Below are positions 16,497 through 25,494 of a DNA stretch of 54,835 nt, one piece after another; the first letter of the stretch is position 1, and each line of letters starts with the position of its first letter. Source of the stretch: an uncultured Gemmiger sp. (GTDB lineage Bacteria; Bacillota; Clostridia; Oscillospirales; Ruminococcaceae); NCBI GenBank assembly GCA_944382785.1, contig CALWNO010000012.1, forward strand, positions 1 through 54,835, written 5' to 3'. The position numbers were made by a program, and so were the translations under genes. A model generated the notes under the pieces. That model did no database searches, was not told the origin of the DNA, and saw only the letters and a program-made list of their open reading frames with translations.

Positions 16497-17294
16497 ATGG
16501 AGTATACCCGTTCGCAGTTGACCGAGCAGATTGCCAATTTGAGCCGTCTGTTTGACGAGGTGTTCGTGGTGGATGCGGCCACCAGCCGGCGTCTGGACCA
16601 GGACACCATGCAGCCCACCGACACCGTGGAGCCCATCCCCGACCTGGATGAGCGCGGCCGCGCCTGGCGGCCGCTGTACGGTCAGGAAGGCAACGCCACC
16701 GCCCTGTATTGGAGCGTCGTGGCCGACCATCGGCCCTATGTGCTGGTGGCGGTGTACCGGCTGCCCGACCAGCCCAACGGCAGCACCCGGGAGGCTGCCG
16801 CTTTGTCCCGCATGCTGACCCAGTGCCGCAGCGAGATGTGCCGGGATTATGTGACCGGTGTGTACAACCGCTCCTTCCTGGATGCGGAGTTCCGCACCCG
16901 GGTGGCTCAGGCCGCTGCTGCCGGGCAGCCGGTGAGTGTGGCCCTGGTGCGGGTGAATGAATACGCCCGCCTGTGCCGCACCGAGAGCGTGGCCGCTGCC
17001 GACCGCTGCCTGACCACCGCTGCCGGCATCCTGAGCCTGGCCGTAGGGCCGGAGCAGGAGAACACCCCCCTGGTCCGTCTGGAGGACGGTGTCTTTCTGG
17101 TGGTGGGCATCGGCACCAACGGCCATGCCCTGGAAAGCAAGCTGCGGGATGCCATGGACTCCGCCCGGCGCACCTTCTCCATCACGCTGGCCCGCCGGGG
17201 CGAGTTCACCGCCACCATCTCCTCTGCCGACTGGGCCGAGACCGGCAGCTGGGACTGGATGCTCAGCCTGGCGGAACAGCGCCTGAGCAGCTGA
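16497..17294 (+). CDS. Degenerate GGDEF-domain protein
   Basis: A 265-residue soluble protein. Residues 1-105 form an N-terminal region without a recognised family, perhaps PAS-like. The domain starting at 117 opens with DYVTGVYNRSFLDAEF, the conserved lead-in of diguanylate cyclases. The active-site GGDEF loop is replaced by LEDGVF (195-200), and the metal-binding aspartates of the usual DIDHFK segment are missing (VALVRVNEY). It should therefore not make cyclic di-GMP and may be a sensor or binding module. The start at 16497 follows an AAGGAGAGG site. It may be linked to the unknown gene downstream. Confidence 0.75.
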   Translation: MEYTRSQLTEQIANLSRLFDEVFVVDAATSRRLDQDTMQPTDTVEPIPDLDERGRAWRPLYGQEGNATALYWSVVADHRPYVLVAVYRLPDQPNGSTREAAALSRMLTQCRSEMCRDYVTGVYNRSFLDAEFRTRVAQAAAAGQPVSVALVRVNEYARLCRTESVAAADRCLTTAAGILSLAVGPEQENTPLVRLEDGVFLVVGIGTNGHALESKLRDAMDSARRTFSITLARRGEFTATISSADWAETGSWDWMLSLAEQRLSS

Positions 17295-17316
17295 TCCCCT
17301 GATCCTGTATAACCTG

Positions 17317-17381
17317 CCCCCTGTGTACGCATACTAACCGTGCCGCCGAACACGGTGAATGAATGTACACAGGGGGTTTTT
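17317..17381 (+). promoter_or_regulatory. Terminator-like hairpin holding the ribosome binding site of the next gene
   Basis: Twelve-base perfect arms CCCCCTGTGTAC / GTACACAGGGGG (17317-17328 and 17365-17376), an inner CCGTG/CACGG stem, and five T. The GGGGG of the right arm is the only Shine-Dalgarno for the ATG at 17384, so the element could terminate transcription after the GGDEF-like gene, block translation of the next, or both. Confidence 0.7.
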
Positions 17382-17383
17382 CT

Positions 17384-17833
17384 ATGTCTCAGACCGAACA
17401 GATGCAAAATGACAACGAAAGTATGCTCCAGGAAGTGGTGCAGAACACCGAGATGGGCAAAAATACGCTGGAGGAGCTCATGGGCCTGACCCACGACCAG
17501 GCCCTGAAAAGCGAGATGCTGCGCCAGCGCAATGAGTACCGCCGCCTGAACCAGCAGGCCCATACCGCCCTGGATGCCATCGGCCGCCAGGCCAAAGGGC
17601 AGAGCGCCGCCGCCCGCATGAGTGTGAGCATGGGCATCCGCACCCGCACCATGCTGGACAAATCCACCCGCAACATTGCCACCATGCTGGCCGAGGGCAG
17701 CAGCCAGGGGGTGCTGGACTGCAAGCGGGCGGAGACCGACTACCCGCTGGCCTCCCCGGGGGCGCACAAGCTCATGCAGGAGCTGTGCGATTTCCAGACC
17801 CGGGCCGAAACCACCTGGCGGGAGTTCATCTGA
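17384..17833 (+). CDS. Small helical protein of unknown function
   Basis: I do not recognise this 149-residue protein. It is hydrophilic, has no signal peptide or membrane segment, and reads as mostly alpha-helical, with a long Arg/Gln/Ala-rich middle and one cysteine. The C-terminal part keeps an aromatic end (TTWREFI). The start is taken at MSQTEQ because the only ribosome binding site ends eight bases before it; an earlier in-frame ATG lies inside the left flank of the hairpin without a site. It is alone between a hairpin and a strong terminator. Codon use resembles its neighbours, so it is likely a real gene. Confidence 0.65.
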   Translation: MSQTEQMQNDNESMLQEVVQNTEMGKNTLEELMGLTHDQALKSEMLRQRNEYRRLNQQAHTALDAIGRQAKGQSAAARMSVSMGIRTRTMLDKSTRNIATMLAEGSSQGVLDCKRAETDYPLASPGAHKLMQELCDFQTRAETTWREFI

Positions 17834-17847
17834 ACCTTCCCTGACCG

Positions 17848-17895
17848 AAAAGTCCCGGCCCCGGACGGCAGATGCCGTCCGGGGCCGGGGCTTTT
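17848..17895. terminator. Strong bidirectional terminator
   Basis: Long GC stem flanked by AAAA and TTTT: CCCGGCCCCGGACGGC pairs with GCCGTCCGGGGCCGGGG around an AGAT loop. It serves the unknown plus-strand gene and the facing GH3 gene. Confidence 0.9.
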
Positions 17896-17909
17896 GTCTT
17901 TTGTCTCGT

Positions 17910-20186
17910 TCAGGTCCGTTCCTCCCGGGGGCGCACCGCGCCCCGCAGAGCACTGAGCAGGCCGGGCATGGCCGCCGCTGCCTGGGGCCCGCCGAAGGCC
18001 ACCATGGAACGCAGAGGCATGCCGTCCATCATCTGCAACGCGGCCTCCTCACTGATGGCGTCCCCGCCGTTTTCGCCCATCTGGCGGCCGTAGCTGGCCA
18101 GCATGGTGCGCACAATGGGCGCGGTGCGGTCATCCCGCAGCAGATCCCCGATGGGGGTGTTCTCATCCACCGTCAGCGGACGGCGGCGGTCGGTGGTGTA
18201 ATGCAACGGCAGCACGGTGGGAATGTTGCGGCTGGAATGGCCCAGCAGCACCTTGTATTCCCCGGGCTGGGCATACCAGTCCCCCAGTTCCTCGTCAAAA
18301 TAGCACAGATCCCGGGGGGTGACGGTGAAGGTAACGGTGGTTTCCTCCCCGGGCTGCAGGGCCACTTTGGCAAAGCGGCGCAGTTCCTTGGGCGGGCGGG
18401 GCACGGCGTTTGCCGGCGGGGCAATGTACAGCTGTACCACCTCCCGACCGTAACGGGCGCCGGAGTTGCGCACCGTCACCGCCACCTCCACGCTGCCGCC
18501 GTCGGTCAGCCTGCTATCGGACAGGGATGCCGACTTGTACACGAACCCGGTGTAGGAAAGGCCGTGGCCGAAGGGCCAGCGCACCGGCATCTTCCGGGCG
18601 TCGTACCAGCGGTAGCCCACAAACACGCCCTCCCGGTACCAGGCGGTGCGGCCGTTGCCGGGGTAATCCAGGTAACAGGGGGTATCCTCCAGGCGCAGGG
18701 GCCAGGTCTCGGGCAGGCGGCCGCAGGGGTCAGCCTCGCCGTAGAGCAGGGCGTCGGTGGCGCGTCCCACGCCTTCGCCCCCCAGATACATGCACAGGAT
18801 GGCGGACACATCTTCTGCCCAGGGACATTCCACCGGGCTGCCGGTGTGCAATACCACCACCGTGTTCTTCTGCACCGCGGCCACCCGGGCGATCAGGTTG
18901 TTCTGGGCATCGGGCAGATGCATATGGCGGCGGTCATAGCCTTCACTTTCAAAGCTTTCGGGCAGGCCCGCAAAGATCACGGCGGCGTCTGCCTTCTCGG
19001 CGGCTTCCACCGCCCGCAGGAATTCGCTTTCCTCCCGCTGGTCACGGTCGGCGGGGAATCCCTCCACATACTCCACCACACGGCCCCGGGCGCGGGCGGC
19101 TTCCAGAGCACTGTCTACCCGGAAGGCATTCACATGGCTGGACCCGCCGCCCTGATACCGGGGCGTCTGGGCAAAGCCGCCGATGTAGACCACCTTCTGG
19201 TCCGGCTTCAGGGGCAGGGTACCCCGGTTCTGCAGCAGCACCGCGCAGTCGGCGGCCATGGCAGCCGCCGCCGCGTGGTCCCCGGGCAGGTCCAGCTCCG
19301 CCGCGGCTGCCTTTCCCGCCAGGTCGGCGTGGCGCAGCACGATGTTCAGGATCCGGGTCACCGCCTTGTCCAGCACTCCCTCGTCCAGGGTCCCGGCTTT
19401 CACCGCCGCCACGATCTTCTGGTCGTTGACGCCGCCGCAGCCGGGCATTTCCAGGTCCAGCCCGGCACACAGGCCCCGTACCCGGTCGGCCACAGCCCCC
19501 CAGTCGGACATGACAAAACCTGTAAAGCCCCACTCTTTGCGCAGGATATCGGTAAGCAGGGTCTTGTTCTCGCTGGCATAGGTTCCGTTGATGCGATTGT
19601 AGCTGCACATGACGGTCCAGGGGGCCGCCTCCTTCACCGCCTTTTCAAAGGCGGGAAGATAGATTTCCCGCAGGGTGCGCTCGCTCATGTCGGAGGAGGA
19701 GGTCAGGCGGCGGTATTCCTGGCTGTTGGCCGCAAAGTGCTTGATGCTGGTGCCCACGCCCTGGCTCTGCACCCCCTGGATGTAGGCGGCGGCCAGGGTC
19801 CCGGCCAGGCAGGGGTCCTCGGAATAATATTCAAAGTTGCGGCCGCACAGGGGGCTGCGCTTGATGTTCACCGCCGGCCCCAGCACCACGCCCACGCCCA
19901 CGGCTTTGGCCTCAGCGCCGATGGCCTCCCCCTCCCGCTGCAGCAGGTCGGGGTCAAAACTGGCGGCCGCTGCGCACCCGGCGGGGAAACACACCGCCGT
20001 GATGCTCTCATTGACACCGGCACCCTCCTTCTGGGTACGCAGGCCATGGGGGCCGTCGGACACCATCATGGCGGGAATGCCCAGGCGTCCCACCGCCTTG
20101 GTGTGCCAGAAATCCGCACCGGAACACAGTCCGGCTTTTTCTTCCAGGGTCATGCCGGCCACAAGTTCGGAAATTGCAGGTTGCAT
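17910..20186 (-). CDS. Glycoside hydrolase family 3 beta-glucosidase-like enzyme
   Basis: Retaining beta-glycosidase, probably a cytoplasmic beta-glucosidase or beta-xylosidase because no signal peptide is present. The 758 residues comprise the GH3 N-terminal barrel (about 1-290), with substrate-binding KHFAANSQEYRR and nucleophile D228 in GFVMSDWGA. The GH3 C-terminal domain follows (about 310-520), with the SEGYDR motif whose E415 is the candidate acid/base. A fibronectin III-like domain occupies about 575-650. A C-terminal extension of about 90 residues may stabilise a dimer. An AAGGAGG site precedes the ATG. The precise sugar specificity cannot be read from sequence. Confidence 0.92.
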   Translation of the reverse strand: MQPAISELVAGMTLEEKAGLCSGADFWHTKAVGRLGIPAMMVSDGPHGLRTQKEGAGVNESITAVCFPAGCAAAASFDPDLLQREGEAIGAEAKAVGVGVVLGPAVNIKRSPLCGRNFEYYSEDPCLAGTLAAAYIQGVQSQGVGTSIKHFAANSQEYRRLTSSSDMSERTLREIYLPAFEKAVKEAAPWTVMCSYNRINGTYASENKTLLTDILRKEWGFTGFVMSDWGAVADRVRGLCAGLDLEMPGCGGVNDQKIVAAVKAGTLDEGVLDKAVTRILNIVLRHADLAGKAAAAELDLPGDHAAAAAMAADCAVLLQNRGTLPLKPDQKVVYIGGFAQTPRYQGGGSSHVNAFRVDSALEAARARGRVVEYVEGFPADRDQREESEFLRAVEAAEKADAAVIFAGLPESFESEGYDRRHMHLPDAQNNLIARVAAVQKNTVVVLHTGSPVECPWAEDVSAILCMYLGGEGVGRATDALLYGEADPCGRLPETWPLRLEDTPCYLDYPGNGRTAWYREGVFVGYRWYDARKMPVRWPFGHGLSYTGFVYKSASLSDSRLTDGGSVEVAVTVRNSGARYGREVVQLYIAPPANAVPRPPKELRRFAKVALQPGEETTVTFTVTPRDLCYFDEELGDWYAQPGEYKVLLGHSSRNIPTVLPLHYTTDRRRPLTVDENTPIGDLLRDDRTAPIVRTMLASYGRQMGENGGDAISEEAALQMMDGMPLRSMVAFGGPQAAAAMPGLLSALRGAVRPREERT

Positions 20187-20224
20187 AGGATGTTTCCTCC
20201 TTGTACAACAGAGAAAATAGGGTG

Positions 20225-20242
20225 GCCGGCCCCAGGGCCGGC
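20225..20242 (-). other. Hairpin at the 5' end of the GH3 transcript
   Basis: GCCGGCC / GGCCGGC around CCAG, immediately after the predicted transcript start. It may protect the 5' end of the mRNA. On the plus strand it is followed by TTTTT and looks like a terminator, but no plus-strand gene ends there. Confidence 0.4.
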
Positions 20243-20251
20243 TTTTTGTCC

Positions 20252-20257
20252 ATTATA
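20252..20257 (-). promoter_or_regulatory. -10 box of the GH3 promoter
   Basis: TATAAT on the minus strand, 66 bases before the GH3 start. No good -35 is present; the edge of the long inverted repeat at 20280-20311 occupies that position, which suggests an activator- or repressor-dependent promoter. Confidence 0.55.
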
Positions 20258-20279
20258 CACCACATATGTCCATTGCGCC

Positions 20280-20311
20280 TACATATTCTGTGAAAATTTA
20301 CAGAATATGTA
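20280..20311. repeat. Long inverted repeat between GH3 and gdhA, candidate operator
   Basis: Perfect 12-base arms TACATATTCTGT / ACAGAATATGTA separated by GAAAATTT. It overlaps the -35 region of the GH3 promoter and lies about 60 bases upstream of the gdhA promoter. Confidence 0.65.
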
Positions 20312-20373
20312 TATTTTGTCTCCCGTTCAAGAACACATGGACCAGCGGCAGAAACAAAACTTGGTGGAAAACC

Positions 20374-20402
20374 TTGTCAAACTCTTGCAAACGTGCTACC
20401 AT
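20374..20402 (+). promoter_or_regulatory. Promoter of glutamate dehydrogenase
   Basis: TTGTCA, 17-base spacer, TACCAT, with a 5' leader of about 35 bases. Confidence 0.6.
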
Positions 20403-20424
20403 TAGAGTCGGTGAAAGAAATTAG

Positions 20425-21789
<1,365 letters not shown>

Positions 21790-21818
21790 TTGTGACAGGC
21801 CTTTTGTAACAAGATAAG

Positions 21819-21857
21819 AACCCCGCCGGTTCCCGTAAGGAATCGGCGGGGTTTTTG
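21819..21857 (+). terminator. Intrinsic terminator after gdhA
   Basis: Stem AACCCCGCCG / CGGCGGGGTT followed by a T tract. Confidence 0.88.
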
Positions 21858-21875
21858 TTTGTTGCAGGAAAGATC

Positions 21876-21927
21876 AGTTCCCCTGTGTAAGGGGAGCTGT
21901 CTCCGACAGGCGACTGAGGAGTTGGTT
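21876..21927 (+). repeat. Interspersed repeat copy 1
   Basis: Begins with a self-complementary head (TCCCCTGTGTAAGGGGA), continues with a CTGTCTCC...GACAGG stem and ends in GAGGAGTTG. From memory, near-identical sequences recur between genes in Faecalibacterium-like genomes, but this could not be checked here. Confidence 0.5.
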
Positions 21928-22190
21928 AGCCCGCCAGACTACCGGGCTCAACAGCAGCCTGCCGGAGGGTTCTTCCTTTTGTGACCAAAAGGAAGCGAAA
22001 AGTCCCACCGTTTCGATGCGGTGGACGCCGACCAGGGCTGCGGCCCTGGACCCGGAGATGCGGCCACCTGACGACGGCCTGCTCACCGGCTGGGGCCGGT
22101 GAGCAAGGAAAATGATTTGAAATGGCATGCCAGAAAAGCCGTTGGCAAAACGGGAAAGCGTGGCTGGTTCAGCTACGCCCCTACCCCATG

Positions 22191-22236
22191 TTTCTCCTGT
22201 GTCAGGGGAGGTTCCGCACAGCGGCGAAGGGGTTGT
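22191..22236 (+). repeat. Interspersed repeat copy 2 (diverged)
   Basis: Shares the order TCTCCTGTGTCAGGGGAGG, a short central stem and AAGGGGTTGT with copy 1, in the same orientation about 310 bases away, but the head and stem carry several substitutions. Confidence 0.45.
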
Positions 22237-22248
22237 GATGAGAAAGGC

Positions 22249-22602
22249 TCATCCCTTCGCAATCCCCCGCCCGGCGATGAGGTCGGCCCCGGTGCCCAGC
22301 AGGTTTTCCACAATGACCTGCCCGGGCTGCACCGGCGCCGCCACACAGATGGCGTTGGCCATCTCCATGGCCTCAAAGAGCAGCGCCTTGGGGATGGCAG
22401 TGCTGGTCTTGACCGGCAGGCGGCTGTGCACACCCCCGGTGACCCGCACGGTGGTGGTCAGCACCCGGGTGGGATGCTGCAGTTCATTCTTGCCGTATTC
22501 GGCCCCGCGGGGACAGCTGTTGCCGGTGACGGCGTAGCCGTTTTCCTCGTCTACCTGCAGACGGCAGCCCCGGGGACAGACGATACACACCAGTTCTTTC
22601 AT
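22249..22602 (-). CDS. DUF1667 family cysteine-rich protein
   Basis: Small protein of 117 residues with CIVCPRGCRL (6-15) and NSCPRGAEYG (28-37), giving four cysteines in two CxxC/CPRG-type groups that could bind an iron-sulfur cluster or zinc. The remainder contains the conserved RVLTTTVRVTGG segment. DUF1667 proteins commonly sit third in an operon with a glycerol-3-phosphate dehydrogenase-like and a pyridine-nucleotide oxidoreductase, exactly as here. Their biochemical role is not established; an electron-transfer or assembly subunit is a reasonable guess. The ATG overlaps the upstream gene's stop by four bases. Confidence 0.85.
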   Translation of the reverse strand: MKELVCIVCPRGCRLQVDEENGYAVTGNSCPRGAEYGKNELQHPTRVLTTTVRVTGGVHSRLPVKTSTAIPKALLFEAMEMANAICVAAPVQPGQVIVENLLGTGADLIAGRGIAKG

Positions 22603-23894
22603 CTTGCCGAACCCCCTTTGTCCTCTTCAATGGAAATGGTCACAGGTCCCTTGGCACTCCGGACCAGGTTCCCCGGCAGCAGGATGTGCTCCATCTCGCC
22701 GGGGGCCAGATGGGCCCGACGGAACCCGGTGAGGGAGTTGCCCTCCCCGTCCCGCACCGCGATGGCGGCGGGCCCGGTGACCCGGTTCACCCGGAAGAAC
22801 ACCTCCACCGTTTTGCCCGCCTCGTCGGGGCGGACGGTCTGAGGCACGGTGTAGCTGACCCCGTCCCCGTTCTTCAGTTCCAGGGTGCGGGCGGTGGCTT
22901 CGGCACGCTTGCCCTGCACATAGGCCGCCGCCGCAGCACCGGCCCGCTCGCTCTCGGCAGAGACATAGTCCACCAGGTCGTGCACATGCACCACGTTGCC
23001 GCAGGCAAAGATACCCGGGATGCTGGTCTCCATGTTCTCATATACCCGGGCGCCGCTGGTGCGGCGGTCCATGTCCGCTCCGGCGGCCCGGGTCAGTTCG
23101 TTTTCGGGGATGAGTCCCACGCTGAGCAGCACGGTGTCACAGTCAAAGACCATCTCGGTGCCGGGGATGGGACGGCGGTCGGGGCCCACTTCACTCACCG
23201 TCACCTGTTCCACCCGGTCATGGCCCTTGATGTCGGTGATGGTGTGGCTGAGATACAGCGGGATATCAAAATCCTGCAGACACTGGACAATATTGCGCAT
23301 GAGCCCGCCGGAATAGGGCATGAGTTCCACGCAGGCCAGCACCTTGGCCCCTTCCAGGGTCATGCGGCGGGCCATGATGAGGCCGATGTCCCCGGATCCC
23401 AGGATGACCACCCGGCGGCCCACCATGTACCCTTCGATGTTCAGATACCGCTGGGCCGCGCCCGCGGTGAAGATGCCGGAAGGCCGCTCTCCGGGGATGG
23501 AGATGGCGCCTCGGGTGCGTTCCCGGCAGCCCATGGCCAGCACCACGGCCTGGGCCTCCAGCACCTGGTACCCTTCTTTGGCGCTGACGGCGTGCACCTG
23601 ATGGGGGGCGCCGTCTTTGCCGGGGACGATCTGCAGGACCATGGTGTCCAGGCGGGTCTCCACACCGGTATCTCCCAGCATCTCAATGAAACGCCCGGCA
23701 TATTCCGGGCCGGTGAGTTCCTCCCGGAAGCGCTGCAGCCCGAAGCCGCTGTGAATGCACTGGTTCAGGATGCCCCCCAGTTCAGAGTCCCGCTCCAGGA
23801 TGAGGATGTGGCGCAGGCCCTTCTCCCAGGCCTGGCAGGCAGCTGCCAGCCCGGCAGGGCCGCCGCCCACAACGATGAGTTCATAGGTAGCCAT
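22599..23894 (-). CDS. FAD-dependent pyridine nucleotide-disulphide oxidoreductase family protein
   Basis: Flavoprotein of 431 residues. The N-terminal FAD-binding motif is VVGGGPAGLAAACQAWEKG (7-25), and the second dinucleotide fold is RRVVILGSGDIGLIMARRM. A later D-T-V-L-L-S-V-G-L-I-P-E-N-E segment and a C-terminal G-I-F-A-C-G-N stretch complete the family pattern. It has no CxxC redox disulphide beside the FAD site, so it is not thioredoxin-reductase-like. With the gene before it and DUF1667 after it, it probably passes electrons from glycerol-3-phosphate to NAD(P) or another carrier. The start is chosen at MATYELIVVGGG after an AAAGGAGG site. Confidence 0.9.
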   Translation of the reverse strand: MATYELIVVGGGPAGLAAACQAWEKGLRHILILERDSELGGILNQCIHSGFGLQRFREELTGPEYAGRFIEMLGDTGVETRLDTMVLQIVPGKDGAPHQVHAVSAKEGYQVLEAQAVVLAMGCRERTRGAISIPGERPSGIFTAGAAQRYLNIEGYMVGRRVVILGSGDIGLIMARRMTLEGAKVLACVELMPYSGGLMRNIVQCLQDFDIPLYLSHTITDIKGHDRVEQVTVSEVGPDRRPIPGTEMVFDCDTVLLSVGLIPENELTRAAGADMDRRTSGARVYENMETSIPGIFACGNVVHVHDLVDYVSAESERAGAAAAAYVQGKRAEATARTLELKNGDGVSYTVPQTVRPDEAGKTVEVFFRVNRVTGPAAIAVRDGEGNSLTGFRRAHLAPGEMEHILLPGNLVRSAKGPVTISIEEDKGGSAR

Positions 23895-23895
23895 C

Positions 23896-25344
23896 TCAGC
23901 GCGCCTCCTTTCCGGTCTTGGTCTCCCAGGCCAGCACCCAGGTGCCGTCCTGGTCCATGAGGACATCGGTCATGGGGATGCCCAGCTCCCGGGCGATGAT
24001 CTCCTGCACCCGGGGCCCGCAGAAGCCCCCCTGGCACCGGCCCATACCCGCGTTGCACCGGCGCTTGACCCCGTTGATGGTCCAGGCGGGCACCGGGCTA
24101 TGCAGGGCCGCCACGATCTCCCCTTCGGTGACCGTCTCGCACCGGCAGATGACCCGGCCGAACCGGGGGTCTTTCTGAATGAGTTCCGCCCGCTGCTGGG
24201 CGTTCAGCTCCCGGAAGCGGGGCACAGCCTGACGGCGGGGGTTGAAGTCCGGCTTTTCTTCCAGAGAGAGCCCTTCCGCCGCCAGCAGCTCCGCCGCATA
24301 GTCGGCGATGGCCGGGGCGCTGCTCAGCCCCGGGGAGCAGATGCCCGCCAGGTCCAGCCAGTGGGGGTTTGTCTTGCTTTTCTCAATGACAAAGTCGCCA
24401 CGGTCGGTGTTGGCCCGGATGCCGCTGAAATTGCGGATGTTCTGCCGCAGGTTCAGCTCCGGCACGCTCTGCATGGCCCGGCGGCGGACAAAGTCCAGGG
24501 CGTCGGCGGTGTTGCCCAGGTCCCGGCGGTCGGTGACCGCCTCGGCGTTGGGGCCCACCAGCAGGTTGCCGTGGACGGTAGGGGCAACGAGAACGCCCTT
24601 GCCCTCGGGGCCGGGGCACTGGAAGATGACCCGGCTGACCGTTTTGCCTTCGCTCTTGTCCAGCAGGTAATACTCTCCCCGGCTGGGATGCACCGTGAAG
24701 TCGGGGGTCTCCAGCAGGGCGTGGACCTTGTCGGCGTCCACCCCCGCCGCGTTGATCACATACCGGGCGGTAAACTCTCCCCGGGGGGTGGTGAGCACAA
24801 AATGGCCCTCCTCCTCCCGCACGGCGGTGACGGGGCAGCGGCGGTACAGCTCCACCCCGTTGGTGACGGCGTTTTCAATGAGGGCCAGGGCCAGCCCCCA
24901 GGGGTCCACGATGCCCGCGCTGGGCGCCAGCAGCGCCCCGGTCACGGCCTCAGACAGGCTGGGTTCCAGCTGCCGGGCCTCTTCCCCGGTGAGCAGCTGC
25001 AGCCCGGGCACCCCGTTGGCGGTGCCCCGGCGGTAGAGCTCTTCCAGCTTGGGCTGCTGGTCCGCCCCGAAGGCCAGCACCAGGGAGCCGGTGCGCCGGA
25101 AGGGCACATCCAGCTCGGCACACAGGTCGCCCATCTGCCGGTTGCCCTCCACATTCAGCCGGGCCATGAGGGTGCCCGGTTCCGGGTCATACCCGGCATG
25201 GACGATGGCGCTGTTGGCCTTGGTGGTGCCGTTGGCCACATCGTTCTGGGCTTCCAGCACGGCCACCTTCCCCCGGCACCGGGCCAGGCGGCGGGCGGTG
25301 GCCGCCCCGATGACACCACAGCCGATGATGATTACATCGTACAT
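23896..25344 (-). CDS. Glycerol-3-phosphate dehydrogenase/oxidase-like flavoprotein with BFD-like [2Fe-2S] domain
   Basis: 482 residues. The N-terminal DAO/GlpA-type FAD domain begins with VIIIGCGVIGAATARRLAR and continues with GTTKANSAIVHAGYDPEPGT. A C-terminal BFD-like domain (from about 390) carries the cysteines of CRCETVTEGEI and CNAGMGRCQGGFC, which can hold a [2Fe-2S] cluster. This matches anaerobic GlpA-type enzymes that oxidise glycerol-3-phosphate to dihydroxyacetone phosphate. Nearby glpP and glpK support that substrate, although other 2-hydroxyacids cannot be excluded. Start MYDVIIIG follows a GGAGGC site. Transcription begins at 25449-25476 and must pass a leader terminator. Confidence 0.88.
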   Translation of the reverse strand: MYDVIIIGCGVIGAATARRLARCRGKVAVLEAQNDVANGTTKANSAIVHAGYDPEPGTLMARLNVEGNRQMGDLCAELDVPFRRTGSLVLAFGADQQPKLEELYRRGTANGVPGLQLLTGEEARQLEPSLSEAVTGALLAPSAGIVDPWGLALALIENAVTNGVELYRRCPVTAVREEEGHFVLTTPRGEFTARYVINAAGVDADKVHALLETPDFTVHPSRGEYYLLDKSEGKTVSRVIFQCPGPEGKGVLVAPTVHGNLLVGPNAEAVTDRRDLGNTADALDFVRRRAMQSVPELNLRQNIRNFSGIRANTDRGDFVIEKSKTNPHWLDLAGICSPGLSSAPAIADYAAELLAAEGLSLEEKPDFNPRRQAVPRFRELNAQQRAELIQKDPRFGRVICRCETVTEGEIVAALHSPVPAWTINGVKRRCNAGMGRCQGGFCGPRVQEIIARELGIPMTDVLMDQDGTWVLAWETKTGKEAR

Positions 25345-25365
25345 AGATTGCCTCCTGTTTTTCTG

Positions 25366-25423
25366 CAAAAAAAGAGTAAAGCAAACACCGCGCCCCCTGG
25401 GCCGGCATCTGCTTTACTCTTTT
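25366..25423 (-). terminator. Leader terminator of the glycerol oxidoreductase operon
   Basis: Fourteen-base arms AAAAGAGTAAAGCA / TGCTTTACTCTTTT (25370-25383 with 25410-25423) around a GC-rich loop, followed on the minus strand by a run of T. It lies between the promoter and the first gene, so it acts as an attenuator. The likely antiterminator is GlpP, encoded at 27725. Confidence 0.8.
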
Positions 25424-25448
25424 CACAAGCAGTTGATCCTTTTATCTA

Positions 25449-25476
25449 ATCATACCATACTTTTGGGGACTTGCAA
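25449..25476 (-). promoter_or_regulatory. Promoter of the glycerol oxidoreductase operon
   Basis: TTGCAA, 16-base spacer, TATGAT on the minus strand; the leader of about 98 bases contains the terminator. Confidence 0.7.
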
Positions 25477-25494
25477 GAAAAATTTGTTCGTTTC

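Larger units (their letters stand above)
21858..22248. other. Non-coding stretch with interspersed repeats
   Basis: No convincing gene. It holds two diverged copies of one repeat (21876-21927 and 22191-22236), a hairpin CTTCCTTTTG/CAAAAGGAAG (21972-21995) and a second hairpin GCTCACCGGC/GCCGGTGAGC (22081-22104) without a U tract. The composite looks like accumulated intergenic repeat elements, not a regulatory region of either neighbour. Confidence 0.55.

Noticed and set aside
20225-20247. Plus-strand terminator before gdhA
   Set aside because: No plus-strand gene ends there; it is better explained as a 5' hairpin of the GH3 transcript.
17676-20405. 909-codon plus-strand open frame over the GH3 gene
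   Set aside because: The opposite strand encodes an intact GH3 enzyme with catalytic residues; the plus frame has no motif and no ribosome binding site.
22081-22104. Hairpin GCTCACCGGC/GCCGGTGAGC as a terminator
   Set aside because: No T run follows on either strand.
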